From Halobacterium sp. CBA1132 (GTDB lineage: Archaea > Halobacteriota > Halobacteria > Halobacteriales > Halobacteriaceae), in NCBI RefSeq assembly GCF_001485535.1, contig NZ_BCMZ01000001.1:806001-870000 (forward strand): a stretch of DNA of 64,000 nucleotides, in the 5' to 3' direction. The position numbers and the translations under genes are program-made. Below the pieces are notes generated by a model that was not told where the DNA came from, did no database searches, and worked only from the letters and a program-made list of their open reading frames with translations. Shown here piece by piece: positions 8,001-16,887 of this stretch. The stretch's first letter is position 1, and each line of letters starts with the position of its first letter.

Positions 8001-10028
8001 TTATTGAACGGAAAGGAAAGACCGTCGTCCTTCCAAGAATTCGTTGATCATCCGTTCTCCACGGTCATCAATTAGATTCGTGATATCCGTGATATCAGAG
8101 TATTTATTAAACTCCTCTGAGCTAATTCCGGTGAACTTTTCGAGTTCGGATTTTAGCCACGGATCCGAGATCTGATCAAGGGACTTCGTCCCCTTTGATA
8201 CGTTCTCCTTCTCAGGGATCTCTGCTAGGTTTGCGATATGATGCTCGTATTTTTCGAGACCTTCATCTGGTGTTCCTTCGAACTCCTTACTGGGGATGAT
8301 GTGGTCGATAGACATTTTTCCGACATCAGTCGGTCTGGTTCCCGTTAGTGCGTAGTAATACCGCAATAGGACTTTCACTCTGAGACTCGGATTCTTATTA
8401 TTCAGTTGATTCTGTCCTTCGATTTGCCCCTCTTCGACTAAGCTTCTGAGTAAATCCTCCCAGTCTTCCGACGCCACCGGATCGAATAACGGACTATCCT
8501 CAGTCAAATTCTTCAAATTATTCGCAGTACGTGTGTCACTAGAGCCGCTCCAGAGACGGGTAACGTACTCGTATATCATCCGATCGAACAGAACCGCACC
8601 CTTATTTTGGAAACTTTGGAATTTCCCCGAGGTGGTTGAAGAGGGCTCACCCAGTAACTCCCAGTATTTCAACATACAGAGAAGATAGTTTACCGCAACT
8701 GCTTCTGATGTCATTCGTACTAGTGGATCATTCCAAGACTTCCAGAAGCTGAGTAGGCTGTGACCGGAGGTGAACGATTCAACTTGATTGATTTTCTGCT
8801 CTAATTCGGTCGAGCTCCAGTTGATCGTCTCCGTTTTGGCGAGCGCCTCAAAATCTTCCTTAGAAATCCCATTCAGGTAGTATCCGCTCATTAATTTGAA
8901 TCCGATACGGACTTCGCGCTCGAAGCTATAGCCGCTGTTCGGAAAAATTGTCGGAATTTCTAGCCGGCTATACAAGGTCGCTGGTCTGTCCCACCGTACT
9001 GCTTCTTGATGAGATACTTCCATCTCCTTCTCGTATAGGGTTTTAATATCCGAAAGGATAGCCTCACTTGGATCTTCTAACTCAATGTTATATGCCGGCT
9101 TAGCCGAGAGGATTTCGACCGCGGTCAAGTCTGTCCCCTCGCTATTGATAATCTCGAAAATCTTCTTTTCGTCGTTTGCACTGGCATCACGGACCTCCAT
9201 ATATCCGATTTTTCTGTTGCTTAGGGTGGTGTCTAGACCTTCAAGCGCCTCGAATGCACGAAGTACTTGATCCCAGTTCCTGTCGATCTCTTTCCGTATC
9301 GTCTTCTCAGTCGAATTCCCGCCTTCTCCCGGATCTTTGCCACTCATCAACCAGTTGTAGAGTTCGTCTTGGTCGAAGGCTTCTATTTCCGGTGTCGTCC
9401 GCCCACCTGATCGGTATTCGATCCAATCTAGCAACTGCTCCGTGTCGACGTACCGATACCCATCCGTCGGATCGGCAATGTAGTCCAATCCGTTGACCTC
9501 ATCTCTGAAGTCAAACGGTTTTGTAATGCCACTCGATTTTCTCCGTTTTGGATGGACTGTAAGTATGATATCTAGTAATCGGATTAGATTTTCATCCTCA
9601 CCGTGGTCTGAGGTTTCAGCATACGAGTCCGGGTCTTGCGCGTCTCTATCCGGTTGTGCTTCATTTTCTTCGGGTTCCTCGAACTCGCCAAAGTACTGGT
9701 CGACGTATCTCCAGTACTGTTCACGGAGATCATCTTCAGAGACACTCAGATTAAAACCAATCGCGGAGCGTGCCCAATCATACACTTTCTCGGGGTTTCT
9801 CATCTCGTCTAACGCGAACCGTCGCTGTCGTCCATCGAGTAGATACTTTTTGCCAGCATCTTTCGATAGGACGATAACTCCGAGAGGATATCCTTTGAAA
9901 ACGCTAAGACAGAGTTTGAAATTATCTTTATCCGTCCACGTGAGCTTCCGCTGGAAACGAGGTAACTCTATTTGACTATCGTCAACAAATGAATTGATTG
10001 ACTCGGTATTGAGATCATACCCGGGCAT
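8001..10028 (-). CDS. DUF262/DUF1524 protein (GmrSD-like putative defence nuclease)
   Basis: A 675-residue protein in a visibly A+T-rich stretch unlike its neighbours. The N-terminal DUF262 (ParB/Srx-like, GmrS-type) domain shows ELPRFQRKLTW at 21-31 and the nucleotide-site motif DGRQR at 65-69. The C-terminal DUF1524 (GmrD-type HNH-like nuclease) domain has D575-H-I-I-P, then HHIANLAEIPEKEN with Asn at about 600 and 609. In bacteria this fusion is a type IV restriction enzyme acting on modified phage DNA (GmrSD, BrxU); that role here is inferred from the architecture. No restriction or BREX partner genes adjoin it. It has its own TATA box and was probably gained by transfer. The start is the ATG at 10028. 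Confidence 0.9.
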   Translation of the reverse strand: MPGYDLNTESINSFVDDSQIELPRFQRKLTWTDKDNFKLCLSVFKGYPLGVIVLSKDAGKKYLLDGRQRRFALDEMRNPEKVYDWARSAIGFNLSVSEDDLREQYWRYVDQYFGEFEEPEENEAQPDRDAQDPDSYAETSDHGEDENLIRLLDIILTVHPKRRKSSGITKPFDFRDEVNGLDYIADPTDGYRYVDTEQLLDWIEYRSGGRTTPEIEAFDQDELYNWLMSGKDPGEGGNSTEKTIRKEIDRNWDQVLRAFEALEGLDTTLSNRKIGYMEVRDASANDEKKIFEIINSEGTDLTAVEILSAKPAYNIELEDPSEAILSDIKTLYEKEMEVSHQEAVRWDRPATLYSRLEIPTIFPNSGYSFEREVRIGFKLMSGYYLNGISKEDFEALAKTETINWSSTELEQKINQVESFTSGHSLLSFWKSWNDPLVRMTSEAVAVNYLLCMLKYWELLGEPSSTTSGKFQSFQNKGAVLFDRMIYEYVTRLWSGSSDTRTANNLKNLTEDSPLFDPVASEDWEDLLRSLVEEGQIEGQNQLNNKNPSLRVKVLLRYYYALTGTRPTDVGKMSIDHIIPSKEFEGTPDEGLEKYEHHIANLAEIPEKENVSKGTKSLDQISDPWLKSELEKFTGISSEEFNKYSDITDITNLIDDRGERMINEFLEGRRSFLSVQ

Positions 10029-10045
10029 TCTTTGACGTTTGAATC

Positions 10046-10060
10046 TGTATATATAAATTA
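10046..10060 (-). promoter_or_regulatory. TATA-box promoter of the DUF262 gene
   Basis: An A/T-only run (TAATTTATATATACA on the minus strand) lies 18-32 bases before the ATG at 10028, the spacing of a leaderless archaeal promoter. It is the most A/T-rich promoter in the window, in keeping with the foreign base composition of the gene. Confidence 0.6.
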
Positions 10061-10150
10061 GTTACCATGATGTGCCAATTTAGATAAATGATATATGGCT
10101 GATTGACATCGATAATTTCTATTCAGTAAGTGACTATAGAACCGCGGGGC

Positions 10151-10897
10151 TCAGGCGTGGGGCGCGAAGACCTCCTCGTGGAGGCGCCCGGTGACCAAGT
10201 CCAGCAGCGTCTGGAGGTTCTGCGTGTCGTAGCGGTTGTACTCCACGAGCTTGTCGAGGGCGGCCTCGTCGCCGTCCTCGTAACGGTGCCAGAGCCGGAC
10301 GGCCTCGCGGCCGTCGACGTCCATTCCGTCGCGGTCGATGCCGAGGTCCTGCTCGATTTGCTTGAGGCCGCCGGTCAGGTCGAGGCGCCGGCAGAGGTAC
10401 ATCAAGTCGAGGTGCGGAGCGTCGACGTTGACGTCGTAGTTGTGCTCGACGAACGGCTGGTCGAAGCGCTTCCCGTTGAACGAAACCACGAGCGAGGCGT
10501 CCAAGAGTTCCGCGAGGTTCTCGCTGGTGAGGTCGTCGCCGCGAACGAGCGTCTCCGTGCTCCCGCCGTGGTGGACGCTCACCGTCGTCACGTCGCTGGA
10601 GCGCTTGTCGAGGCCGGTGGTCTCGATGTCGAAGAACGCGACGTCGTCGGCGACGTTCTCGTAGAGCCGCCAGAGCGCGTTGTTCGGGAAGGTCTCGGCG
10701 AAGAACTGGGTGTCGCCCGTGTCGAGCGCGGCCCGCGCGTCGTCGATGAACGCGTGGACGTTCTCGGCGGTGGTCTCCCCGACGCCGGGCGCGCTCGCGT
10801 CGAAGTCGTCCCAGTGCGTGACGCCGTGCTGCCAGAGGCGTCGCTCGGTGGTCTCGCCGACGCCGGGTGCGGGAATGAACGAGTTCTCGGCGCGCAT
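10151..10897 (-). CDS. Ribonuclease H-like 3'-5' exonuclease with helix-hairpin-helix repeats
   Basis: A 248-residue protein of the DEDDy exonuclease type (COG3359-like). Residues 1-55 hold two helix-hairpin-helix-like repeats (PAPGVGETTERRL and SAPGVGETTAENV) that should bind DNA non-specifically. The nuclease core shows D90-x-E92 in FFDIETTGL, the second Asp in SFNGKRFDQPF (D146) and the third motif Y220-x3-D224 in EYNRYDTQ. It probably trims DNA or RNA ends; the physiological substrate is not known. The ATG at 10897 is preferred because the upstream extension to 10924 is Arg/Pro-rich and atypical. Confidence 0.88.
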   Translation of the reverse strand: MRAENSFIPAPGVGETTERRLWQHGVTHWDDFDASAPGVGETTAENVHAFIDDARAALDTGDTQFFAETFPNNALWRLYENVADDVAFFDIETTGLDKRSSDVTTVSVHHGGSTETLVRGDDLTSENLAELLDASLVVSFNGKRFDQPFVEHNYDVNVDAPHLDLMYLCRRLDLTGGLKQIEQDLGIDRDGMDVDGREAVRLWHRYEDGDEAALDKLVEYNRYDTQNLQTLLDLVTGRLHEEVFAPHA

Positions 10898-10946
10898 ACT
10901 ACTCGGTGGACGCCTGCGGTACAAAGGCGTCGCGGTCCGGTACTCC

Positions 10947-11588
10947 TCAGTCCAGCCCCTCCCGTACGAACGTCTTGATGCCGCGGCGGAGGCGCTCGCT
11001 GACCGCCTGCGAGGAGACCCCGAGTTCGTCGGCGACGTCGGACAGCGACGCCTGCCGGGGGACGTCGTAGTAGCCCAGTTCGGCGGCGGTCACGAGGGCC
11101 TCGCGCTGTTTCGCGGAGAGCCCGTACTCGTCGCCGAGCGCTGTCTCGGTGTCGCTGTAGACGCCGCGCAGGGTGACGTCGACGCCGCGCGCTTCGACGC
11201 GCGGCTGGAACTCCGAGAGGCTCTCCCGGTTCGGGAAGCGGAGTCGCGCCTCCACGCCGTCCGCCGAGGAGGTGACGCCGAGGCGGGAGGCCTCCATGCG
11301 GTCGTCCATCGGGTACAGCGTTACCGGCGTGTCCTCGCTGACGGAGACGCGGTAGAGGCGGTGGTCGTCGCCGTCCTCGACGAGCGCGGCGTCGTCGACT
11401 GTCGGGTCGTCCTCGACGGCGCTCTCGAAGCGGTCGAGGTCGCCCTCCGACGCCCACACGAACAACACCGGTTCGTCGGGGTCGGCGGCGACGGCCTGTT
11501 CGACGTCGAGGTGCACGCCGCTCTCTTCGAGCGACGGCATCAGCGGCAGTCCCGGATGGCGGAACGTGAATTCGGCGATGACCCCCAC
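10947..11588 (-). CDS. Bat-type helix-turn-helix transcriptional regulator
   Basis: A 213-residue regulator with the C-terminal HTH_10 domain of the bacterio-opsin activator (Bat) family: LSAKQREALVTAAELGYYDVPR, then the recognition helices SLSDVADELGVSSQAVSERLRRG. The N-terminal 150 residues form the usual haloarchaeal ligand/effector-like domain, with no PAS or GAF motif visible. The start is GTG (GVIAEFTFRHPG). A TTTGATATTT box lies about 30-40 bases upstream, followed by a short leader that can fold (CTGCACC/GGTGCAG). The target genes are unknown. Confidence 0.9.
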   Translation of the reverse strand: MGVIAEFTFRHPGLPLMPSLEESGVHLDVEQAVAADPDEPVLFVWASEGDLDRFESAVEDDPTVDDAALVEDGDDHRLYRVSVSEDTPVTLYPMDDRMEASRLGVTSSADGVEARLRFPNRESLSEFQPRVEARGVDVTLRGVYSDTETALGDEYGLSAKQREALVTAAELGYYDVPRQASLSDVADELGVSSQAVSERLRRGIKTFVREGLD

Positions 11589-11812
11589 GACTGCACCGAG
11601 AACCCGGGTGCAGAAATATCAAACGGTTGTTATTATTGGCGATAATTAGCGGGTGTACGCCAAGGCTCACCCGAGGTGGGATACGACCGCTATCGGGGCG
11701 TCTGCGGACAGTAACCTGTCTGATTGCGACGCACCTGAACCCGAGGCCTTCCCAGTAATGGTTTTAAATACTCCGCGGAAAGATTGTGTCTGTATTCTGA
11801 CTCGTCTGCTCG

Positions 11813-12283
11813 GTGGCCGCCGGAAGGCTTCAGTTCGCCCGGCGCGTACCCCACGGCGTGCGTCGAATCGCGCTCGCCCTCGCCGCCGGCGTCCTCGCGC
11901 AGGCCGCGCTTCTCGCAGTCGTCTCCGGCATGCCACACCACCACCCGACCGCCGGGACGCTCGCGTTCCGTGTGGCCTCGGTCGGCGTCGTCGGCGGATT
12001 TGTCGCCGCGACTGCCGCCGGCCGCGCGCCGCTCCGTGCGGGCGCTGCGACCGGTTCCGTCGCGGGACTCGGTGTCGGCGCGGGGTTCTGGTGGCTCGTC
12101 TTCCACGGGGACACGGTCGGCGTCTTCCACCACCTCCACTACGCGCTCGTGACGACGCCCGCGCTCGTCGACCTCATCGCGGGTGCGCCGCGTCTCGGCG
12201 TCGCGGGCGTCTCACTCGTTGTCGCGTTCGCGTTCGCCGCCAGCGGCGCGCTCGGCGGATACGCCGTGAGTCGTCGACCGTGA
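11813..12283 (+). CDS. Hypothetical multi-pass membrane protein
   Basis: About 156 residues with four hydrophobic helices, some Gly/Ala-rich, and a His cluster (GMPHHHPT) after the first helix plus VFHHLHYAL before the last pair. The His pattern could bind a metal, but this is speculation. A TTTAAATA box at about 11762-11769 predicts transcription from near 11793, so the GTG at 11813 is favoured; a second GTG at 11858 is possible. The stop abuts the stop of the convergent membrane-protein gene. Confidence 0.6.
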   Translation: MAAGRLQFARRVPHGVRRIALALAAGVLAQAALLAVVSGMPHHHPTAGTLAFRVASVGVVGGFVAATAAGRAPLRAGAATGSVAGLGVGAGFWWLVFHGDTVGVFHHLHYALVTTPALVDLIAGAPRLGVAGVSLVVAFAFAASGALGGYAVSRRP

Positions 12284-12658
12284 CTACGTCGCCGCGCGCG
12301 ACGCGACCAGCGCCAGCACCCACGTGACGACGAATCCGATGGCTGTTCCGGCCGGCCCGCCAGCCACGAACCGAACGCCCGTCGCCACGAGCAGGTAGCA
12401 CGCGACGACCGCGACGCAAGCCGCCAGCGCCCACGCGACGCCTGCGAGGTGGGAGTCGACGACGTCCGTCCACGAGTCCTCGTAGACGTTCGGCACGGCG
12501 ACACCCGCCAACATCACGACGGCCAGCGCGTCGCGCTCGACGGCCACGTGCGAGAAGGCGAGCGCGCCACCCCCGACGAGTGCGGCGACGACCGACGTCG
12601 CGGTGACGGCGAACTCCACGCTGACGAGCCACGCCCGGAACCGTGTGAGTGCAGACAT
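12284..12658 (-). CDS. Hypothetical membrane protein
   Basis: A 124-residue protein with four predicted membrane helices (for example TATSVVAALVGGGALAFSHV and VAWALAACVAVVACYLLVA) and an amphipathic start MSALTRFRAWLVS. I recognise no family. The ATG at 12658 was chosen because the frame upstream runs through sequence antisense to the deaminase gene. Its stop directly abuts that of the convergent upstream gene. Confidence 0.65.
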   Translation of the reverse strand: MSALTRFRAWLVSVEFAVTATSVVAALVGGGALAFSHVAVERDALAVVMLAGVAVPNVYEDSWTDVVDSHLAGVAWALAACVAVVACYLLVATGVRFVAGGPAGTAIGFVVTWVLALVASRAAT

Positions 12659-12761
12659 ACGACATCGTTCTCTCCGGACGGCTTGAACGTAGCGCCGAGT
12701 CGCGCGCGCCGAACCCGGACCGCAACGCGTTAGGGGCGGTGGTGTCGTACGTGGTGACGGT

Positions 12762-14057
12762 ATGACGCTACTGTGCGCCGACGCGGTCGTCTGCGACGCC
12801 GAGCAGGTCATCGAGGACGGCGCGGTCGTCGTCGCCGGCGACCGCATCGAAGCGGTCGGCGACCGCGCGGCCCTCGCGGACGCGTACCCGGACCACGAGC
12901 GCGTCGAGTGCGACCTGCTCGCGCCCGGGCTCGTCGGCGCGCACGTCCACTCCGTGCAGAGCCTCGGCCGCGGCATCGCGGACGACGAGGAACTGCTGGA
13001 CTGGCTGTTCGACCACGTGCTCCCGATGGAGGCGTCGATGGGCGCCGACGAGATGCGCGCGGCCGCGGACCTCGGCTACCTCGAAATGGTCGAGTCGGGA
13101 ACGACGACCGTCGTCGACCACCTCTCGGTCGCGCACGCCGAGGAGGCGTTCGACGCCGCCGTCGACGCCGGCATCCGCGCGCTCATGGGGAAAGTCCTGA
13201 TGGACAAGGACTCCCCAGACGGCCTCGTCGAGGACACGGACGCCGCACTCGCGGAGTCCGAGCGCCTCATCCGCGAGTACGACGGTGCGGGCGGCGGCCG
13301 CGTCCGGTACGCGGTCACCCCGCGCTTCGCCGTCTCCTGCACCGAGGAGTGCCTGCGCGGCTGCCGCGAGTTGGCCGACGAGTACGACGTGCGCATCCAC
13401 ACGCACGCCAGCGAGAACCGCGGCGAAATCGAGACCGTCGAGGACGAGACGGGGATGCGCAACGTCCACTGGCTCGACGAGGTCGGCCTCACCGGCGAGG
13501 ACGTGGTGCTCGCGCACTGCGTGTGGACCGACGAAACCGAGCGCGAGGTGCTCGCCGAGACGGGGACGCACGTCACGCACTGCCCGTCCTCGAACATGAA
13601 ACTCGCCTCCGGCGTCGCGCCGATTCGGGACTACCTCGACCGCGGCATCAACGTCGCGCTCGGCAACGACGGCCCGCCCTGCAACAACACGCTGGACGCG
13701 TTCACGGAGATGCGCCAGGCCAGCCTCCTCGGGAAGGTCGAAGACCTCGACCCGACCGCGATTCCCGCGCGCGCCGTCTTCGAGATGGCGACCCGCAACG
13801 GCGCGGCGGCCGCGGGCTTCGAGGACGTCGGGAAACTCCGCGAGGGGTGGAAGGCGGACGTCGTCGGCCTCACCACGGACAACGCGCGCTCGACGCCGAT
13901 TCACGACCCGTACTCGCATCTCGCGTTCGCGGCGCACGGCGACGACGTGACGTTCACGATGGTCGACGGCGAACTCCTCTACCGGGACGGCGAGCACGTC
14001 CGACTGGACGACGCCGGCATCCGGGAGCGCGCCCGCGAGTTCGCGCGAGCGTACTGA
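12762..14057 (+). CDS. Amidohydrolase: 5'-deoxyadenosine / S-adenosylhomocysteine deaminase type
   Basis: A 431-residue zinc amidohydrolase of the MtaD/SahH-deaminase group (COG0402), which deaminates adenosine-like compounds such as 5'-deoxyadenosine, methylthioadenosine or S-adenosylhomocysteine. Metal ligands are visible: H61-x-H63 (AHVHS), a third His in IHTHASENRGE, a fourth in VLAHCVW, and the catalytic Asp in LGNDGPP. The segment HCPSSNMKLASG is also typical. In archaea these enzymes salvage by-products of radical-SAM reactions, and thiC in this window would produce 5'-deoxyadenosine. Exact substrate preference cannot be read. Confidence 0.9.
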   Translation: MTLLCADAVVCDAEQVIEDGAVVVAGDRIEAVGDRAALADAYPDHERVECDLLAPGLVGAHVHSVQSLGRGIADDEELLDWLFDHVLPMEASMGADEMRAAADLGYLEMVESGTTTVVDHLSVAHAEEAFDAAVDAGIRALMGKVLMDKDSPDGLVEDTDAALAESERLIREYDGAGGGRVRYAVTPRFAVSCTEECLRGCRELADEYDVRIHTHASENRGEIETVEDETGMRNVHWLDEVGLTGEDVVLAHCVWTDETEREVLAETGTHVTHCPSSNMKLASGVAPIRDYLDRGINVALGNDGPPCNNTLDAFTEMRQASLLGKVEDLDPTAIPARAVFEMATRNGAAAAGFEDVGKLREGWKADVVGLTTDNARSTPIHDPYSHLAFAAHGDDVTFTMVDGELLYRDGEHVRLDDAGIRERAREFARAY

Positions 14058-14102
14058 TTCCGGCACCACGCTTTTCGGGCGGGCGCACGCACCCCTAGGT
14101 AG

Positions 14103-14231
14103 ATGTCTGGAAGCGAGCCAGTTCAGTGTCCCATCTGTGGCTGGACGGGCCACGCCAGCGACCTCGACGAGGCGGCGTCGGGGTCGGCGTGCCCGACCTG
14201 CGGCGAACCCGTCAGCGCGCCGTCGGCCTGA
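14103..14231 (+). CDS. Two-CxxC zinc-ribbon micro-protein
   Basis: A 42-residue reading frame (MSGSEPVQCPICGW ... ACPTCGEPVSAPSA) with two CPxC knuckles spaced as in a zinc beta ribbon. Haloarchaea encode many such very small zinc-finger proteins, several of which affect growth or biofilm formation; this one is assigned by analogy. It starts 45 bases after the deaminase gene, within about 35 bases of a T-rich box (GCTTTTCG). The acidic middle and cysteine pattern make chance unlikely. Confidence 0.75.
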   Translation: MSGSEPVQCPICGWTGHASDLDEAASGSACPTCGEPVSAPSA

Positions 14232-14359
14232 CGGCCAGCCCGCCGCGACCTCCTCGTATTTTCACGTCACTCGGGGTCGGCGCTGTCGTCGAATCGGACT
14301 GACACGACGACGCGACAACGATAACAACGTTTTCAAGCGCACCGGCCGGAGGTGAGTGC

Positions 14360-15490
14360 ATGAATCGCGGTCTGGCGTGTTGGGTGGTCGGGTTGCTCGT
14401 CGTCGCGGCTGTCGCCGCGCCAGCGGCGGGCGCCGGTGCGCCGACCGGCCCGTTCGGACTGGCACAGGAAGACTTCGACCCGGACGACGTGACGCTGTCC
14501 GCGGCGCTGGACGAGGACGGCAGCGCCGGGTGGTCGTTCAAGTATCGGATGGCGTTGACGACGGAGAACGAGACGCAGGCGTTCGAGGAACTGCAGGCCG
14601 ACGTCGAGCAGAACCGCTCGGCGTACATTGACCGCTTCCGGTCCCGCATCGAGTCGACGGTCGCGAGCGCGGAGAACGCGACCGGACGCAACATGAGCGT
14701 CGCGGACGTCGGCGTGGAGACGCGCCTCCAGAGCGGCACGGAGTTCTCGGAGTCGTACGGGTTCGTGGTGTACACCTTCGAGTGGAGCGGGTTCGCCGCG
14801 ACAGACGGCGAGCGAATCGTCGCCGGGGACGCGCTGGAGGGCTTCTACTTGAACAACGAGACGTCGCTGCAGTTCTCGTGGTCGGACGGCTACACGGCCA
14901 CGGACGTCGACCCGCCGGCCGACGAGTCGACGGCGACGTCGGTGCAGTGGCTCGGCCCCGAGGAGTTCGCCACGAATCAGCCGCTCGTCGTCCTCGAACC
15001 GGCGGACCCGGCAGACACGACGGAGGGGACGACACCCGGCTCCAGCGGCGAGAGCAGCGTCGTCTTGCCCGCGATCGTGGGGGCTGTCGTGGCCGTCCTC
15101 GTCGTCGCCGCTGTGGGCTGGCTGTACCTACGTCGTGACGACGATGGCGCGGACGGAACCGGGCCGACCGAAACGACTCCGGGCGGTGGCGGCGACGACG
15201 CGGCCGGCAGCGCCAAGTCCGTCGACGAGGAGTCGAACGCGAACGCGGAGGGAGGAACGGCGACGGAGCCGCCCGCGGAGCTGTTGAGCAACGAGGAGCG
15301 CGTCGAGCGGTTCCTCAGCGAGCAGGGCGGTCGCGCGAAACAGCAAGACGTCGTCGAGGCGATGGGCTGGACGGAGGCCAAGACCAGCCAAGTGGTCAAG
15401 GAGATGCGCGAGAACGACGACTTGGAGTCGTTCCGCATCGGCCGCGAGAACGTCCTGAAGCTCCCGGACGCCGACATCAGCGAGGAGTAG
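14360..15490 (+). CDS. Membrane-anchored exported protein with C-terminal winged-helix domain
   Basis: A 376-residue protein with three parts. Residues 1-27 are a signal peptide (hydrophobic core LVVAAVAAPAAGA). Residues 28-230 form an acidic extracellular domain with several N-x-T/S sites. A membrane helix follows (about 235-257, AIVGAVVAVLVVAAVGWLYL). After a low-complexity Gly/Asp linker, residues 305-376 form a cytoplasmic winged-helix domain (RVERFLSEQGGRAKQQDVVEAM, then TEAKTSQVVKEM). The layout suggests a one-component membrane regulator that senses outside and binds DNA inside. A strong ribosome-binding site (GGAGGTGA) precedes the ATG. The signal is unknown. Confidence 0.85.
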   Translation: MNRGLACWVVGLLVVAAVAAPAAGAGAPTGPFGLAQEDFDPDDVTLSAALDEDGSAGWSFKYRMALTTENETQAFEELQADVEQNRSAYIDRFRSRIESTVASAENATGRNMSVADVGVETRLQSGTEFSESYGFVVYTFEWSGFAATDGERIVAGDALEGFYLNNETSLQFSWSDGYTATDVDPPADESTATSVQWLGPEEFATNQPLVVLEPADPADTTEGTTPGSSGESSVVLPAIVGAVVAVLVVAAVGWLYLRRDDDGADGTGPTETTPGGGGDDAAGSAKSVDEESNANAEGGTATEPPAELLSNEERVERFLSEQGGRAKQQDVVEAMGWTEAKTSQVVKEMRENDDLESFRIGRENVLKLPDADISEE

Positions 15491-15591
15491 CCTTCCTTTC
15501 CGAACGTTTTCTGCGGGCGGCGAGCACGTTCGATAGCCCTGCTAGTGCCGCCCGAGCGAAGTCGTAGCACGGCGGCCGCGATGCGGCATCT

Positions 15592-15599
15592 CCTTATGT
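15592..15599 (+). promoter_or_regulatory. TATA-box promoter of the glutamate dehydrogenase gene
   Basis: CTTATGTA lies 23-30 bases before the ATG at 15622, the expected spacing for a leaderless haloarchaeal transcript. No ribosome-binding site is visible between the box and the start. Confidence 0.55.
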
Positions 15600-15621
15600 A
15601 CTGCGCAAATACTGCCGAGAC

Positions 15622-16872
15622 ATGACAGAGAGCGGCCCACTGGACAACATGCTCGCGCAGATGGAGCAGGCGCGGGAGTACGTCGACATCGACGACGGCA
15701 TCTTCGAGCGGCTGAAGTACCCCGAGCGCACCCTCTCGGTGAGTCTCCCCGTGGAGATGGACGACGGCTCCGTGGAAGTGTTCGAGGCCTACCGCTGCCA
15801 GTTCGACGGGGCGCGCGGCCCGTTCAAGGGCGGCATCCGCTACCACCCGAGCGTCTCCGAGGAGGAGGTCTCCGCGCTCGCGGGGTGGATGACGTGGAAG
15901 ACCGCGCTCGTGGACCTGCCGTTCGGCGGCGCGAAGGGCGGCATCATCTGCAACCCCAAGGAGCTCTCCCAGTCCGAAATCGAGCAGCTCACCCGCCGCT
16001 ACACGGAGGGCATCCGCCGCATCATCGGCCCGGACACGGACATCCCGGCGCCGGACGTGAACACGAACCCGCGCACGATGGCCTGGATCATGGACACGTA
16101 CTCCGTCTACCAGGGCTACGCTGTCCCCGAAATCGTCACCGGGAAGCCGCTGGAAGTCGGCGGGACCGCGGGCCGCGTGGAGGCGACCGGCCGCGGCGTC
16201 ACCATCGTCACCGAGGAGACCTTCGAGTACCTCGGGGTCGACGTCGAGGACGCCGACATCGCCATCCAGGGGTTCGGGAACGTCGGCAGCGTGACCGCCC
16301 AGCTGCTCGCCGAGCGCGGCGCGAACGTCGTCGCAGTCTCCGACGTCACGGGCGCCATCTACGACCCGGACGGCCTCGACGTGGAGGACGTCGGCGCGCA
16401 CGTCGCCAACGACGGCCGCCTCGAAGACTACGATGCCCCCGAACACATCACCAACGACGACCTGCTGACGATGGACGTGGACGCGCTCATCCCCGCGGCC
16501 ATCGAGGACGTCATCACCGTCGACGTCGCCGAGCGCCTGCAGGCGGACGTGGTCGTGGAGGCCGCCAACGGCCCGACGACGTTCGACGCCGCGGGCGTCC
16601 TGAAGGAACGCGACGTGCCCGTCGTGCCGGACATTCTCGCGAACGCGGGCGGCGTCATCGTCTCGTACCTCGAGTGGGTGCAGAACAGCCAGCAGTACTC
16701 GTGGGAACTCGAAGAGGTCAACCGCGACCTCGAAGCGCGACTGACGACGGCGTTCGACGAGATGCTCGCCGCCTACGAGCAGAAGGACATCCCGGACCTG
16801 CGGACCGCCGCGTACACTATCGCGCTCGAACGCACGGCCGACGCCCACGAGTACCGCGGGCTGTTCCCGTGA
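15622..16872 (+). CDS. gdhA: Glu/Leu/Phe/Val dehydrogenase family, probable glutamate dehydrogenase
   Basis: A 416-residue hexameric-type dehydrogenase that interconverts glutamate and 2-oxoglutarate plus ammonia. Substrate-site lysines are in GPFKGGIRYHP (K69) and TWKTALVDLPF (K93), and the catalytic Lys is in PFGGAKGGI (K105). The Rossmann fold shows IQGFGNVGSVTAQLL. The C-terminus carries NAGGVIVSYLEWVQN. Length and motifs match archaeal glutamate dehydrogenases. NAD versus NADP use cannot be stated safely. It is a single gene with its own promoter. Confidence 0.95.
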   Translation: MTESGPLDNMLAQMEQAREYVDIDDGIFERLKYPERTLSVSLPVEMDDGSVEVFEAYRCQFDGARGPFKGGIRYHPSVSEEEVSALAGWMTWKTALVDLPFGGAKGGIICNPKELSQSEIEQLTRRYTEGIRRIIGPDTDIPAPDVNTNPRTMAWIMDTYSVYQGYAVPEIVTGKPLEVGGTAGRVEATGRGVTIVTEETFEYLGVDVEDADIAIQGFGNVGSVTAQLLAERGANVVAVSDVTGAIYDPDGLDVEDVGAHVANDGRLEDYDAPEHITNDDLLTMDVDALIPAAIEDVITVDVAERLQADVVVEAANGPTTFDAAGVLKERDVPVVPDILANAGGVIVSYLEWVQNSQQYSWELEEVNRDLEARLTTAFDEMLAAYEQKDIPDLRTAAYTIALERTADAHEYRGLFP

Positions 16873-16887
16873 TCACGCGTGACGCTG

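Noticed and set aside
8001-10028. Part of a BREX or type I restriction system
   Set aside because: No methyltransferase, PglZ, helicase or specificity gene adjoins the DUF262 gene; both neighbours are ordinary chromosomal genes.
12768-14153. Long minus-strand frame opposite the deaminase gene
   Set aside because: It is antisense to a gene with complete catalytic motifs; the translated product shows only repetitive Val/Arg/Asp composition.
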